DNA of 64,000 bases from Valencia hispanica (Eukaryota > Chordata > Actinopteri > Cyprinodontiformes > Valenciidae). The notes beneath the pieces are model-generated. The model did no database searches. It saw only the letters and a list, made by a program, of their open reading frames with translations, and was not told the origin of the DNA. Of the stretch, positions 11,891-24,320 are shown piece by piece; within the stretch, counting starts at the first letter, position 1, and each line of letters begins with the position of its first letter. Position numbers and translations under genes: made by a program. Location: NCBI GenBank assembly GCA_963556495.2, contig OY747715.1:19362239-19426238 (forward strand), written 5' to 3'.

Positions 11891-14114
11891 AACAAAGCTG
11901 AAAGTCACAAACAATTCAACTGTTGTACCTAATAAATTGGCTGATGAGTGTGACTGGGTAAGAATTGGATCCATTTGTCTTGCAAAATGTATTTAAATTA
12001 CACCTATATTGAATTAGCACAATATGAGAATAAAATTGTATTTTTCTGTTCTATGTAGAGTTTAACTTTTTCTCTTCAGCTGAAAAACTTCCCAACATTT
12101 TTGAATTTCTCAGTTGTTCCATCCTGAAAGAGGATTAATAAACTTGTATGTTTAGTGTAAAATGAAAGAATTTTCTCGATTTCTATTCTGTGTGCTCAGA
12201 GGTTTGTCCACCTATATTTCCATGTCACTCCTGACATGTTATTGGCTTGTTTTTTCAAATAAAATTTGAAGCAGAAATCAAAACGCTCTACGAGTGCTTG
12301 TCTAGTTTTTCATTTAAATTTTGTTTACACTTTAGTTTTGAAACCAGTACTTTTTTACTTTTACTCGAGTAAAATCCTTGAATTGATTCTTCAATAGAAC
12401 TCTTTTTTTACTCCTACCTGAGTAATGAATGTGAATACTTTTGACACCTCTGTCGACTTATATTGCTCATGAGATAAAAGCTTCTCATAAACTGAAATTT
12501 CCTTTTTGTTCGAGAACTTATTTAGGTGTTTATCTTTTATGTCATGAGACAGAACATCCATCATCTGCTCTCCTCTCTGTTTACTATTTTTTTAAGTTTA
12601 CTTTTATTTGGTTAGCTGTGACAGAGCTTTATAAAATTCTGCACAGTACCAGAAATCGGCGATTGTCACAATTGTCTAGCTCTGCTTTGGAGGATATTCT
12701 GGTGCGACCACTCACTGCAAGCTTCAAATTAGGTTTTCAACTCTCCATAATTCTCCCAGGGGTATGTAGTCACTTGCTGTTTTGTATGCATACATTTTTT
12801 GAGCTCAGAAGTAAAGGTGCATTTCATTTAATCACTTCGAATGAACATGCATTTATCAAAATGCTGCGTGGGATGTCAGAACTGCTCACAAACAGTGAAG
12901 GGCTACTGCGAGAAGATTTTTTTATTTGCCTCCAAATGCATGCCACTAAAGCGTGTGATTATGACAACTGCTGTTTATGATCAGGCTCATTTGTTTATGC
13001 TAAAACAAGAGCAAAGTGAGGAAGTAGAGGTAGGCACTACTGGAGACATTTAGATTTTCTTCCATTTCTTTATTTCTAGTGAGGAAAACAATTAATCCAA
13101 CTGACCTTATTTTGCCAAATAGGCAAGATGTTTCTGATGCGCCTTTCATACATTTTCTCATCTGCTTCATTCTCAACCATAATGTTCCCCCCCATTTCCA
13201 TCAGTCATCAAGGTCCATTAAAGAGCCGTTCTGAGAGGCCACTCTATGACATTAGGCGAATAATGCATCATTTCAGTCTGATGGGAGCTGGTGGGGGTAA
13301 ATTAGTGGCACTGATTGAGAACCCGGTTTACATTGATTACCTCTAAGCCATTGGAGCGTGGAAGGACATTTTGTAAACCTCACTCACCATTTCATATTGA
13401 GCATGTGTGAAATATTGTGAAAGAGAAGGGAGAACAAAAAACAAAGAAAAAAAAAACCTAGCAGAGCAGTAATAAAGACTAATTAAAGCAGCGTTCATTT
13501 CACTGCTGTTTGAGATTGAATAGCTGTTGCCTTGGATACTGTGAATTTAAACACGGAGGTGGGGGGGCTGAAGCAAAATGGGCTAAGAATAAGGAGGAGT
13601 CAAAGAGAAATAGACAGAAACAGCAGGACATATCGTTTAGCTTTGTGCCTCTTATCGATTCCACCCTGTCATCACTGAGGAGACCACTTAGCCATTAGAA
13701 GATTAGGGTTGTAGTATCCCTATATTTCACAAGGGCTGCCAGATTGATGTTGATGAAGTAGGGCAAGGAGAGCCTTCACAATGCAGCGATAATAAAAAAA
13801 TAAAAATGCGCATAACAACCAAAAGAGAAGTGAAACAGAAAAATGTTTTCTTGCTACACTGAGGTAAATCTTGTACATTTTTTAAGCACGTCTTCTAGGT
13901 TCAACATCTATGCTAGCTTATTTTGCCCCACAAAATGCTTGTAAAGATGGAAAACGAACACTGTAGTAGAGATTAGTTTTAAAAAAATCTGTTAGATAAG
14001 ACAAAAACACAGATTTCTCTTAAAATCAAGAGCAGAGTGAAGATATTCCTAAAGGTGACATATGCTATGAACAATTTTGGTATAGACTGCTGTAAGAAAT
14101 AATTTTCCTCATTT
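11891..14114. other. Non-repeat interval, candidate regulatory DNA
   Basis: No element or exon is recognised. The blocks at about 12640-12990 and 13120-13350 are unlike their AT-rich surroundings: they have balanced composition, few simple repeats, and homeodomain-type cores such as TAAATTAG and AATAATGC in the second block. The longest ORF (12441-12980, plus) has no recognisable domain and no plausible splice context. These two blocks are possible conserved non-coding elements; the sequence alone cannot show conservation. Confidence 0.3.
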
Positions 14115-14483
14115 CACATCAATGTCAAATTTATTTATAAAGCACATTTACAACATCAATTGCTGACCAAACTGCTTCACATGGTAGGGAAGACATATTA
14201 AATGCAACAAAAAACCAGAATGAAAGAAAGATACAAAAATAGTATGACAAAATACTTAGTCAACTCTTAGCTAAAAGCCAGCTCATAAAAATTAGACTTT
14301 AAAAGCATCTTAAAATTACTCAGTCTGAACAGCCCTAACATTGGCTGGAAGACTATTCCACAGCCTGGGACTCGCTACTGGAAAACCCAATCACCAAGAC
14401 TTCGCTTTCGTTCTACAGATCACAAGAAGGTTATGGGTGCTAGATCTCATGGATCTAATAGCAGCATGAAGTGTCAAAAGCTC

Positions 14484-15832
14484 AGGGGTTTCATTTATAA
14501 AACTTTGCGTAGAATCATTACTAAAACTGTACTTAAGCTCAGCAACTTTTTTTTACTTATGCCTAGTAAGTTTCCGATCTATCAAACTTGGAGTACGCAC
14601 AGCTGCACGCTCTTTCCGTTTTATAAATCCCACTCTCCCTAGAAATGTGTGCAGGTGTTTTTAGATCATATCCCGCCTCCTACACACCCACTTTCTGCCA
14701 TAAAGGGTCCATGCAAAGTGTCTAGTGAATATTCTGCATCAACTTAAGCCAGCTAATATGGGGCGTTTCATGAGGTAACCGTGGCAACCGAGAGGCGGAG
14801 AAAGTAATTCCACAGAGACAGCTGCAGGCTCGTAGAGGCATGGTAAACTGTTTTATTTCAAGCAATCACTCAATCAGGCTTTACTCAGCCGAAGGCAGCC
14901 AAAGTGCTTCACATTAAAAGACAAAAATACAGTTGCAAAAAGAAAAGCAAGAAGAGAGTAAAAAGATTTAAAAATGTAATAATAAAAGCAGCACAAGCAA
15001 TAACAAAGATAAGAAAAATAAAGTTTCAATTAGACCTATATGATTACTTCTTGTAGCAACACTAAGACTGGAATTTATTAAACCAAATAAAACTAGATAT
15101 TTAAAGCCTGACAGAAATGGTGCGTTTTAAGTCTAGGTTTTTAAAAAGTATCATCCTTGCAAAATATTCATTTGGGGTCAAAAACAAATGGAAGAGCTGC
15201 TAGTGACGCAGCCTTGATGCAGCAGCGTTCCTGATATAAATAAGAAGAATGGGGGACGGGATGCACGGTTCCAGGGGGTCAGTAGATCTAACACTGACTC
15301 CAGTTCAGCACATAAATAAATTAGGACTGCTTTAAGGAATCTTCATCGGGTCCCCCATCCAGATGCTTCCAGTGGCGTGATCTTCAATGAGCGGCATCAT
15401 CCATTGTGCATCATTATGCAGGGGACGCTGCAGTGTTCGTACTTCACACAATTAATCCACCAATAAGTGTAATTTCTATATAATCTGAAGCCATAAATAC
15501 ATATGAACATACTGTGATATGATTCTTGTGTGCGAGATATTTTCATTCAGATTCTCAGTTCAGAGACGGGATAGGGGTGTGACTGCTGGTTGTGTGTCTG
15601 TGTGCACAAAGCTCTACAAGTTTGAAATTGTGGCTTAAATTCACATGTTTGCCATCTGTCCTGCTGCACTGTCAGTGTCCAAAAAGTGCGTAAGCAAGAT
15701 CCTTAGGGTGCTTAAAGTTGCGCGCATTTTCCCGCCACGTTTTTTTCTATAAATTCTAAACTTGGCGTAGAAAGTTGCTTACGTATTTTTCACACCCCGT
15801 TTTGTGCAAAAGCAAGCTTTATAAATGAGACC
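14484..15832. mobile_element. 1.35-kb inverted-repeat DNA element (non-autonomous)
   Basis: The left end starts GGGGTTTCATTTATAAAAC and the right end finishes TTTATAAATGAGACCCC, which are imperfect inverted repeats. Further in, both ends share a CTTTGCGTAGAA / GGCGTAGAAAGT motif. It lies inside a LINE fragment whose two halves resume on each side. It has no transposase. The superfamily is unsettled because the target duplication is unclear (at most two or three bases). It carries a second LINE tail at about 14860-15340. Confidence 0.55.
14860..15340 (-). mobile_element. LINE 3' end nested in the inverted-repeat element
   Basis: It begins with a reverse LINE terminus near AATCACTCAATCAGGCTTTA, then AAGTGCTTCACATTAAAAGA, then A-rich 3' UTR-like sequence. 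It is clearly different from the flanking inverted-repeat element, and its inner edge is not sharp. Confidence 0.4.
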
Positions 15833-16129
15833 CCAGATGAATAAGCTGGGGCAAGAACAGTCAAATACTAAAAAACAGCTTGAACTAGATCATATGAAAT
15901 ACAGGAAGCCAGTGTGAGGACTTTAACACTGGAGGGACATGCTCCCTCCGACCTTTCTGTGTTAATAAACGAGCGGGTGCATTCTGGATCATCTGCAATC
16001 AGTGAATGCAAGACTGATCCAGGCCACAATGTAAGGTGTTGCAGTAGTCAAGTCTACAGGAAATGAAAAGGTGAATTACCTGTTAAAATCCTGTTAATAC
16101 ACTTGCCAAGCTGTGCAAAAAACTGTTCA

Positions 16130-16360
16130 TAAACTTTAAATTGTTTAACATACTGTCACATTGCAACCACATACTTTATGTATATTTTATGTGACACACC
16201 AGGAGTAATACAGACTGAAAGAGAAACCAATTGAAGAAAAAAAGCTTTCCTATATCTGACAAAGCCAATTTTCAAGCTGTTTGAAAGTTCAGTTTTATAT
16301 TTTTTACTTTGTTGCTTGAGGTAACACACAACTATTCTGAAAAAACAGCACAAAAAAGAA
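16130..16360. mobile_element. Tc1-like terminal fragment
   Basis: The text at 16150-16200 (a block near CACATTGCAACCACATACTT, then TTTTATGTGACACACCA) resembles the terminal repeat of the Tc1-like relic at 19299. Only one end is visible. Confidence 0.35.
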
Positions 16361-16868
16361 CTATGGCGTTACTTTGTTACTAAATCTTTATCGTTCAATG
16401 TTTCAGAAGCTCTGCTTAATCTATAAAGATATAGCTGGCTTTAATATACAGTATACACTATTTTAAATACCTTTTAACTGACTCATCCTTCAGTTGTACC
16501 ATAATTGAGGACTCTTTAGAGGCCCACAAAACTGGCGGTATCACAATGAATAAGAGTAAGTTTTACTGTTGTTATATTTTTTTATATCAAAGCTTTTTAA
16601 GTATTTCTGGAAATTGAATAATTTGCCACCAGAAGCTTCTGCCATAAGCTTGTTGACAATACAAAAAACCTAAAAGAGAAATGCTCTTCTTTAAGTTAGA
16701 ACTGATGAGTAAGACCACTGAATAAGACCAGGAAATCATGGGAAGTGTAGGTGGCTCAAGGACACAAAACGAGTTGAACTACAAAGACTTACAATTCTGG
16801 CGAACAAGCTTGACATGATGCCTAAAGTTATAAGGAAATGAGACAATTAGCAGCTGGTGTATAAGTGG
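16361..16868. other. Anonymous DNA
   Basis: AT-rich; I see nothing in it. It directly precedes the target duplication of the hAT element. Confidence 0.4.
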
Positions 16869-18406
16869 GTTGTAGGCAGTGTTGGGTGTAACGCGTTACA
16901 AAGTAACTAGTTACTGTAATGACATTACTATTTTTGTAACGTAGTAGTGTAACGCGTTACTTCGGCAAACACTGTAATGACATTACAATTACTTTCGAAA
17001 ATATGACGTCGTTACTCGTTACACAACCTGTTCCACCCCACAGCCCCCGCCGCTGGGTCACTGTGGGGGAAGGGCGGGGAAATGTCCGAATTTAGTTGAC
17101 TTGTGGTCACTGATTGCTAAACATGTCCTATCATTATAAAACCTCAGAATCTCAGCTAAAGACTCATAAATCTTTTCTGTGACCTCCAAAAGCAGAAGAA
17201 ATAAAAAGCAGTTAAAGGAACAGTTTTGCTATTTTTACATGAACACATTCAACCGAACCTGTCGGTCACTCTGCCGAACAGAACCGAGGAAACTTTGCCT
17301 TCTCTGAAAGCCAGCATCTCACAGATTCTAAAGCTGCAAGTTTCATCACGCTACGTGCAAATTTCAGCAAATGAGCAGTGTCGGCTTCTTATCATAATGT
17401 GCTCTGGAACTCACTTTTTTTTACTCAGAGAGGTGGGGGCGCCGAACTCCAAAACCCCAGCGGGAACTGTTTCAAAATAAGACCCAGAACTGAGAGACAG
17501 AGAGTAAAACAACACACACAAACAGATATCTGTTTCACAAAGGACGCACCTGCAGATGGGAGCCAGAACAGATCTGACTCGCTTCTCTACAAGGGTGTAC
17601 CATTTTTATTTCAGAAGAACAAAGAACATATCACATGACTCCTCTCTCCTCCTTCTACATCTTGACAGGTCATTTATTTTCTCCAGGTCTCCTGACCGTA
17701 CCATGAACTCGGGTTGTAACTAGAGTTATAACTGATCCTCCCTGCTTTCAGTTCATATCTTTACTCAAGAGTTTGTTTACTTAAAACCTTAAACCCTATA
17801 AAATACTGGTAAAAGAGTCATGTTTTACTACCCTGAATAATATAAACAGGCCTATTACTTCTAAAGCTTAAAAAAAATATAATTAAAACATATGTACTGC
17901 ATAATAAAAAATAGCCCCCAAAAAGTAGAATACAACAGCAGCAAAATAAGCCCAAAAATACGTACAGCATTTGAAAAACTAGAGCATAAATTCTTTCCTA
18001 CCTTTGTTTTTTCCTAGCTGAAAAAAATAATCCACCGTGATATGACTGTATACCGAGTGTGCAATTAGAAAAGAAAAAGTTGAAAAAACGTAATCCTTTG
18101 CCATTATTTTTTACATTTGATTCGAGGAGGCTCAACCTTGTCTGTCATGCGCACTGTGAACTTTCCCTATGTAAACATTTGCTTTGTCCAATCTGCTTCA
18201 AAGTTCTAATGTCAGCGTGATTCTATAGGATCTTACGATTCTAACCATATCTAAATCATCTAAATCGGCCAATAGAAACTCGAATTACAGGTCTGCGCAA
18301 TTCTAAAAACTGATATTTTGTATACCTCGGGGGCGAGCGCTGTGACGCAGGTGATCAGGTGAGCAGATGACGATTCAGTTTCGATTGTTTTGTTTGCGTT
18401 CGAAAA

Positions 18407-18534
18407 ATGGCGCTTCAAGAGAAGTGAATCATCACTGATGAAGCCCTGGCGATTATTTGGAATGATAGTTCATCGGAGGTTTGTGTTGAGGACTCCGAAA
18501 ACTCAGAAAATCGAATTTTACCGGAGGAAGAGAG
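18407..18534 (+). pseudogene. Exon-like ORF with acidic segment inside the hAT element
   Basis: It opens MALQEK, hits one TGA at 18425, then continues in the same frame as ITDEALAIIWNDSSSE and an acidic run to EEER. It ends exactly at a consensus-like splice donor, AGAG followed by GTATGT at 18535. An acidic N-terminal segment beginning with an EALxII-type phrase is common at the start of piggyBac-like and related transposase proteins, but I cannot name the family. If it was an exon, the TGA has broken it. Confidence 0.3.
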
Positions 18535-18664
18535 GTATGTCCCAACTAGCTAATGCTAATAGTTCTGTCAGCCATTTTATATAGATGTTTTCTTTCTTAT
18601 TTGTGTTCTTAGATGTTTGTGTATATACATTTTTAAAAACTTTTTTGTTCACATCTTTTTGTGC

Positions 18665-18667
<3 letters not shown>

Positions 18668-18725
<58 letters not shown>
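18668..18725. repeat. (TA)n microsatellite, first of two
   Basis: About 29 TA units. A second array lies 67 bp further on. Confidence 0.95.
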
Positions 18726-18727
<2 letters not shown>

Positions 18728-18788
18728 GGATATTTGTGTAGATATGTGTACATGGATGTGTCTAAAATATATTTGTGGGTTGTATTTG

Positions 18789-18792
<4 letters not shown>

Positions 18793-18845
<53 letters not shown>
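18793..18845. repeat. (TA)n microsatellite, second of two
   Basis: About 26 TA units. The spacer between the two arrays is T/G-rich and is not itself TA-repetitive. Confidence 0.95.
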
Positions 18846-18849
<4 letters not shown>

Positions 18850-19298
18850 TATTACTCTTTTTCTGTCATAATATTCTTTTAGTCACCTTGGCATTCATTT
18901 CAGGTATGATGCTTTAGAACGATGCAAGAGTAGTCTAACTAGTAATGTAACTAGGTTACTTTCCAAAAAAAGTAACTATGTAATGTAAGGCATTACTTTT
19001 TTGAGAAGTAATGAGTAATATGTAATGGATTACTTTTTTGAGTAACTACTCCAACACTGGTTGTAGGTAGCAGCAACACTGAGGTAAAAGTGACAGATTT
19101 ACAAGAAATGTTACAGCGAGCTAAAGAGAACTGACAAGGATTACATTATACTCTCCATTTTTAGAGTTTCTAAATGAAAGTCAAATGTCAATTTACAGGA
19201 AGCAAATTCATTGCCACATCCTGACTTTTCCAATCTGGGCCACAGTAAATATGGTTCATACAATAGGTGTGTTGGTACATTTAAAAGAAGGGAATGTA

Positions 19299-20300
19299 CA
19301 GTGACTTGCTAAGCTACTTCTACCCTTTGCAAAAGTTGCCATGTCATCACTACAAACTTTTTGCACTTTCTTTTTGCACTTTTTGGGGATTTCATGTAAT
19401 AGATCAACACAAAGTGTATGATCTGAAGCAATAAATAAACCGACAGATGGTTTACCACAATTTTAACAAAAATCTGTGTCAAGTGCTCTTATATTTATTC
19501 CAACGAGTTAATATTTGTGGAATGATTTGTCATTGTAGTTACAGCTGCAAGTCTTAGAGTACGTCTCCACTAGCTTTAAGCATCTACAGATTGAAATTGT
19601 TGCCCAATGTTCACCCCAAAGCAGCTCAACATCAGTCATACTTGAAGAGTTTTTTGTGAACAGTAATGTTCAATTTTTTCCACTGATTGTGGTTTTATTA
19701 TTAAATCTCCTTGTATTTACCTTCATATATTTTCCCATCAACTCTGGCCAGCTTCCCTGACTCTGCCGAAATTAAAAGCATTTCCACACCATAATACTGC
19801 CACCACCCTTTGTCACCTTGAGGATGATGTCTTCTAGGTGACGTTTAGTGTTGGTTTTTGCATCCAACCCAAAAAGTTCCGTTTTGTTTCCATTTGACCA
19901 GCAGGACACCTTCCTCTACATTTCTGTCCCCTACATGGCTTGTGGCAAACTGTAAACATAAAGTCTCACAACGTTTTTTTTTAAATTATCAACTCTTCTG
20001 TAAATGTCAACAGATCCTCCCACCTCAGCTGTTTCTTTGCAATTGGGCTTTGGGGTGCTTTTCTGAATAATGCTATCCCTGCTATTTTTCTGTCTATTCC
20101 CTAGCAAATCTGAGGCCGTCACAATTATTAGAGGGTTGCCATTTGATTTCAAAGGTATACAAGTAAAAGGGGCTTAATACAAATGTAGGCCACCCATTTC
20201 AGCTTTATAATGTATGAATTCAGAAAACTGTCATTTACCATTAATACATGTATTAGATTCATTGGATTGCTTTATCAGAATAAATGACAGCTTGTAGAGA
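19299..20300 (-). mobile_element. Tc1-like DNA transposon relic
   Basis: It starts after TA at 19297-19298 with CAGTGACTTGCTAAG, a typical Tc1 terminus. The plus strand then follows the reverse complement of a fish Tc1 element: a terminal block with ATGTAATAGATCAACACAAA near 19395, transposase pieces around 19550-19650, the block with CACACCATAATACTGCCACC at 19785 (which encodes the conserved region before the third catalytic residue), and a terminal-type phrase near 20160. Frames are interrupted many times and segments are missing. The right boundary is approximate. Confidence 0.55.
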
Positions 20301-21999
20301 GTCATTGTTAACTGTTAAAAAAACTGTTTCAAATTGTTATGAAAATATTTGTTATTGTACAATAGGATGCATGTTTCATGTCTGTGGGTATATGGGTCTG
20401 AAAATCAAAAAGCATATACTACACAATGAACATTGAACAAAGTTGTTTTGTGTGGAAAGTACAAAAACATGTGGATATACATATGCATGTGGAACTTTGT
20501 AAGTAGCCTTTGGAAGAGTTAAATACAGTATAGGGTGTTGGAATGTCCTGCCTTTAGTATATAAAAATACATGTAAAAGTGTGCACATACATGCATAACT
20601 TAAAACACATGAACACACACAGAGATCTACCTGCACTCTAGAGCATTGAAAAAGACAAATGCCTTAATGACACTCAGCTTTACATTGACTCTACAGACCA
20701 AGTGAAAGTCAGAATATGCCAAAAGATGTTAAGTTATTGACCCAGCAAACCTTGAAATTCATACAAATGATGCAAGCCCATGATTCTCCTAACTTACAAA
20801 ACCACAGAAAAACCCTCTGAATACTTTGGCTTAGGTTCACTCCTCTAGCTTTTACATGACATAAATGTAAAGTGACATTCTCTCATTTTTTGCTTCTAAT
20901 CTGCCCAAGGTTTCGTTTGCCAAATGGATGGTCCTTAGTGGACACATTAGCAGTGACAAATCACTTTACTGCCACTTAGACATTTGCACTCTGATGGGGT
21001 TCTCTTACTGCTCAAGTCTTTATGTATGACTCTGCATGGAGAGAGATACACGTGTGATATTGCTGTCTCTCTGTGTTTAGTTGCTGTGTCCTACTTCCTC
21101 CACCTACCCGTCATACAGTCCCTAATGAGGCCCCTGGGAAGCTGTCAAGAGCTTGTGCTTCTCCCAAACAGCTCTGCTTCCAAGTCGACTTCAAAGCTGT
21201 TGACTTTAAGGCTGCACAGCCTATGAACTGCCAGGTTTGGTTACCAGCCATCCGGTTTTGTCATCATTCTTACAAATGCAGATTTGGCTTGGATGCTAGG
21301 GTACTTGAAATAATGCTGTACATGCGTTAGCTCACACGCTTGCACAAACGGACAAACTTCCCTGACAAACAAGCTGACACACACGCACCATCTGGTTACA
21401 AGCCATTGCTTGATTTGAGCTGATTTAATTTTGCATCTCATCTCCAGTTTGTCCCATGAGTGCACTAGGGGAGATTCAGTGGTTACTTAAACAAGGAGGT
21501 CCCATAAAAAGCAAATTTGTTGCTCCATCATCAAATGCTTGCAGTTCAACACCACAATGTGTGAGAGAACACGAGCACGCAGAGATTTACAGCAGTTTAT
21601 GCGAATTGCGGGTTATGCGGATCCTATCAGGTTCACCGACCATGTTTTTCTTGCATATCCTGCTCTGTGCCCTTTTCCTGAAATCGTTCTGGTGAAGCTG
21701 GACTATAGCAATGAGACATTCACTGTTAATGTTCAGATTGAGGCTCTTAGAAGATATTTGAAGTGGATTTTAAAGTGCAACTTACCCTCAAATTATATTT
21801 TTTTGGCTGATAAACTGTGTAAATGAGTGTCTAATAGTGCTATTTACATGTCTGGTCAGTATTTTTTGTAATTTAGCACATTTTAGTAAAAATATTCATT
21901 TTTTACCAAAAACCGTTAGTGGAGTGCCCTCTTCAGGTTAAAACGTTACACTGCACTTGAATTTGAATCAGGCATTGTTACTGGCTCAGCTTGGGTTTC
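20301..21999. other. Anonymous DNA upstream of a promoter-like cluster
   Basis: Nothing is recognised with confidence. An ORF at about 21539-21690 (plus) reads CERTRARRDLQQFMRIAGY and looks protein-like in composition, but I cannot assign it and it lacks a partner exon. Sequence at 20930-21320 has mixed composition and could be unique conserved DNA. Confidence 0.3.
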
Positions 22000-22054
22000 T
22001 GACGTCAGCGGGTGGTAACTGACGTCAGCCTTCCTGCCGCTGTGGAGTATAAAA
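22000..22054 (+). promoter_or_regulatory. Promoter-like cluster: two CREs and a TATA box
   Basis: Two perfect cAMP-response palindromes TGACGTCA lie at 22000-22007 and 22020-22027, exactly 20 bp apart (two helical turns). A TATAAAA follows at 22048-22054. A start site would be expected near 22080. Downstream, ATCAG followed by GTTAGTG at about 22095 could be a splice donor. CRE sites bind bZIP factors of the CREB/ATF group. The order and spacing are promoter-like; activity is inferred. It may belong to a transposon instead of a host gene. Confidence 0.4.
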
Positions 22055-22079
22055 CAAGCTTTTCTAGGCCACACCTCGT

Positions 22080-22720
22080 TTACAGAATTTATCAGGTTAG
22101 TGATTTGTATGCTTAGCATTTAGTTAGATTCTTTAGCATAGCCTTTGCTACTGACATCTGTGCATTACCTATGACAAAGGGATGAACTAATGAAATCGGG
22201 GCTTAGTTTTTTTTTGTGCACTTTGATTTCTACCTTGGACACCTCTTTGCAACATACATTTTCTGTTGCAGACAATGAGATACAGTGGCCGCAGGTGCAC
22301 CTGTTGAGGCAGAGTCACATGATAATACTCGAGATAATCTAAATGTAGCTTTAGCTTTGGTTAACAACAATGTACCACTCAGAGATGGGCCCCATTATAT
22401 GCCGTGATGCCGTGATGCCGCAAAAATGCCTCCCTCTGAGGCAATGGAGCTCGCGTCGCTATTACGCTCCATCTTTCTGGCTGTCTGTGTGCCGCACATA
22501 GGTGCTGCTTGGCTGTCAACATGTCAATCACAGCGCAGACCACGCCCAGCCCTCCCCCTCGTTGATTCGCCAGCGAACACCTCATTTTGAGACATTTTTC
22601 AAACAGGAAATGTGGGTAGAGTTTTTACTCTGATAGGGGAAGAGTTATACTTTAAAAAGGGAAAAACAACTTGGCTTCATGTAGTGTTTTGTTCACAAGT
22701 GGATGTAGGATGGTAAACTC
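22080..22720. other. Region downstream of the promoter-like cluster
   Basis: There is no clear coding exon. A GC-rich block at 22385-22570 reads like part of a dispersed element (a doubled GCCGTGAT unit at 22400-22415), but I cannot name it. Confidence 0.3.
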
Positions 22721-23205
22721 TAAGGCCCGGTTCAAACCAGACACGGAAGCGGCGCGTAATGGAGACCGCCTCCATTCGGCGCCCTTGTTAACCTATGGTG
22801 TAGTTCACATCAGACACTCGCGGTGTTAAGCAATCTTTTCTGCGTCTGGTCTATTTCTTGTGCAATCCGCGTCAATTCTGGCAGAAAGTCACACCAAGAC
22901 ACACCAGACAAGCCGGTCAATTTTCAAAATAAAATACCTCAATTGATAAATGCAATCATATTTGTTTATCTAATCAGAATATAGAGATGAAAATAAACAA
23001 ACAAACACACACAGACACAGTTTATGAGGTTATTTGCTTACACATGATGAAAAAAAACAATAAAAAAACTAAAGCTGAGCAGATGTGCTTGTTGACTGTG
23101 GCGGAGAAATACGCGTCTGGTGTGAACAGGGAGGCAGCGGTTGGTGAGGGATTTCCGTGAGCGCGCCACTTTGCAGTGCTTCTGTGGCTGGTGTGAACCA
23201 CGAGT
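22721..23205. mobile_element. Small inverted-repeat element (MITE-like)
   Basis: The left end contains GGCCCGGTTCAAACCAGACA, then CGGAAGCGGCGCG. The right end has the reverse complement in weaker form: CGCGCCACTTTGCAGTGCTT, then GGCTGGTGTGAACCACG. An inner copy of TCTGGTGTGAACAGG lies at 23116. No protein is encoded. Superfamily and target duplication were not resolved. Confidence 0.5.
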
Positions 23206-24247
23206 AATGCTCTCACCTTGACATACTGCTCAAAAAAGGACATTTGACTTCAAACTACATTTCCCCCTGAGCTCAGTGAATCTGTAAAATGCAATTTTAG
23301 TCAGATTAATTTGTATTGCTGAATTTCTTTTTATTGACGTTGTGGGCGTCATCACTTGACACATCCACTTAATTTGTTTCCAGTTGTTCTAATTGTTTCA
23401 AGTGTACATACAATGTTAGGATTATTTGAGACACTATAAACTGTAGGTAGGTAGAGACTAGATGATTTGCCTTAGTGCTAGATAGAAGCATAGGAAAAAG
23501 AAAAAAAAATGGCCTCAGCCTTTGACTTACCTTCTTCCATTTCTGTGCCGTCTTTTGCATAATTGGCCAACTTGACCCAATTGACAAGACCTTTAAATTT
23601 TACTTTACACAGTTCAAATATTTGTGAACATATTTTAGTAGAAACTTAAAGCCATTGGCACCACCAAGATACACTGCACCAACACTAATCACAATCAAAA
23701 CTTAAAAACCAGAGCAGGGGGAAAAAAATACAAACTTTTTCCAAAGCACACAGCTGCCAAACAAATAAAAAGAATTGAATCAACTCCCATAGTTTCTGTT
23801 AACACCTCAAGAAAAACTTATATCTGCTGTTTAAAACCCTTCTCATGAGTAGGTTGCACAGCTGAAGTTGATCAACTGTAACAGAGTTTCTCTTCAGAAA
23901 ACTCCTGTTTTCCTGTTACAAGCATATGATGTAAATTATGCTCACATGAGAACACCTGCATAACTAAGCACAAAGTCACCAAAATGTCTGAAAATCTGGA
24001 TTATGGTCTGACAATATTAATGTTCTACATCTTTACCTGTATATAATAGACTGTGATAAAGTTTAATGATAAAATAATTCAACAGTCTTCTTATAAAATT
24101 CAAAGAATATAGAAAACCTTCATTTATTTTAAATTAAACATTTTTGTTGTATTAATTGTATAACAAGGGTTCTTTTGAAAGCCTGAAATGTTGTATTACT
24201 TTGAATGGTATGATTTTACATTATGGACAGAAACATGCTTGCATTTA
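23206..24247. other. Anonymous DNA
   Basis: AT-rich. No element or exon recognised. Confidence 0.4.
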
Positions 24248-24320
24248 GGTAAGGCAAGGCAAATTTATTTGTATAGCTCACTTTCAGCAACAAGGTAATT
24301 CAAGGTCCTTTCACAGCTAA

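Larger units (their letters stand above)
14115..16075 (-). mobile_element. L2-like LINE 3' fragment, split by an inverted-repeat element
   Basis: The minus strand reads as a LINE 3' portion in two pieces, 14115-14483 and 15833-16075. The outer end AAATTTATTTATAAAGCAC at 14128 is a typical 3' terminus seen in reverse. The inner piece resembles the codons for the L2 C-terminal region, including the block near GTTGCAGTAGTCAAGTCTAC at 16038. No frame stays open. The interruption between the pieces is the 1.35-kb element at 14484-15832. Confidence 0.5.
16877..19059. mobile_element. hAT-superfamily DNA transposon, 2183 bp
   Basis: The left end is CAGTGTTGGGTGTAACG and the right end, reverse-complemented, is CAGTGTTGGAGTAG, giving short inverted repeats with the CAGTG terminus usual for hAT. 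The element is flanked by a perfect 8-bp direct repeat GTTGTAGG at 16869-16876 and 19060-19067, the hAT hallmark. Subterminal repeats of GTAAC/GTTAC type fill both ends. No hAT transposase can be read inside. The cargo holds a GC-rich piece at 17030-17080, an exon-like ORF at 18407 and two long TA arrays. It is probably non-autonomous. The intact duplication argues for a fairly recent insertion. Confidence 0.85.

Noticed and set aside
12441..12980. 179-codon ORF as a host gene
   Set aside because: There is no ATG context, domain or splice signal that I can support; the region is more plausibly non-coding.
18617..18871. 84-codon ORF rich in Tyr-Ile
   Set aside because: It is the translation of the two TA microsatellites.
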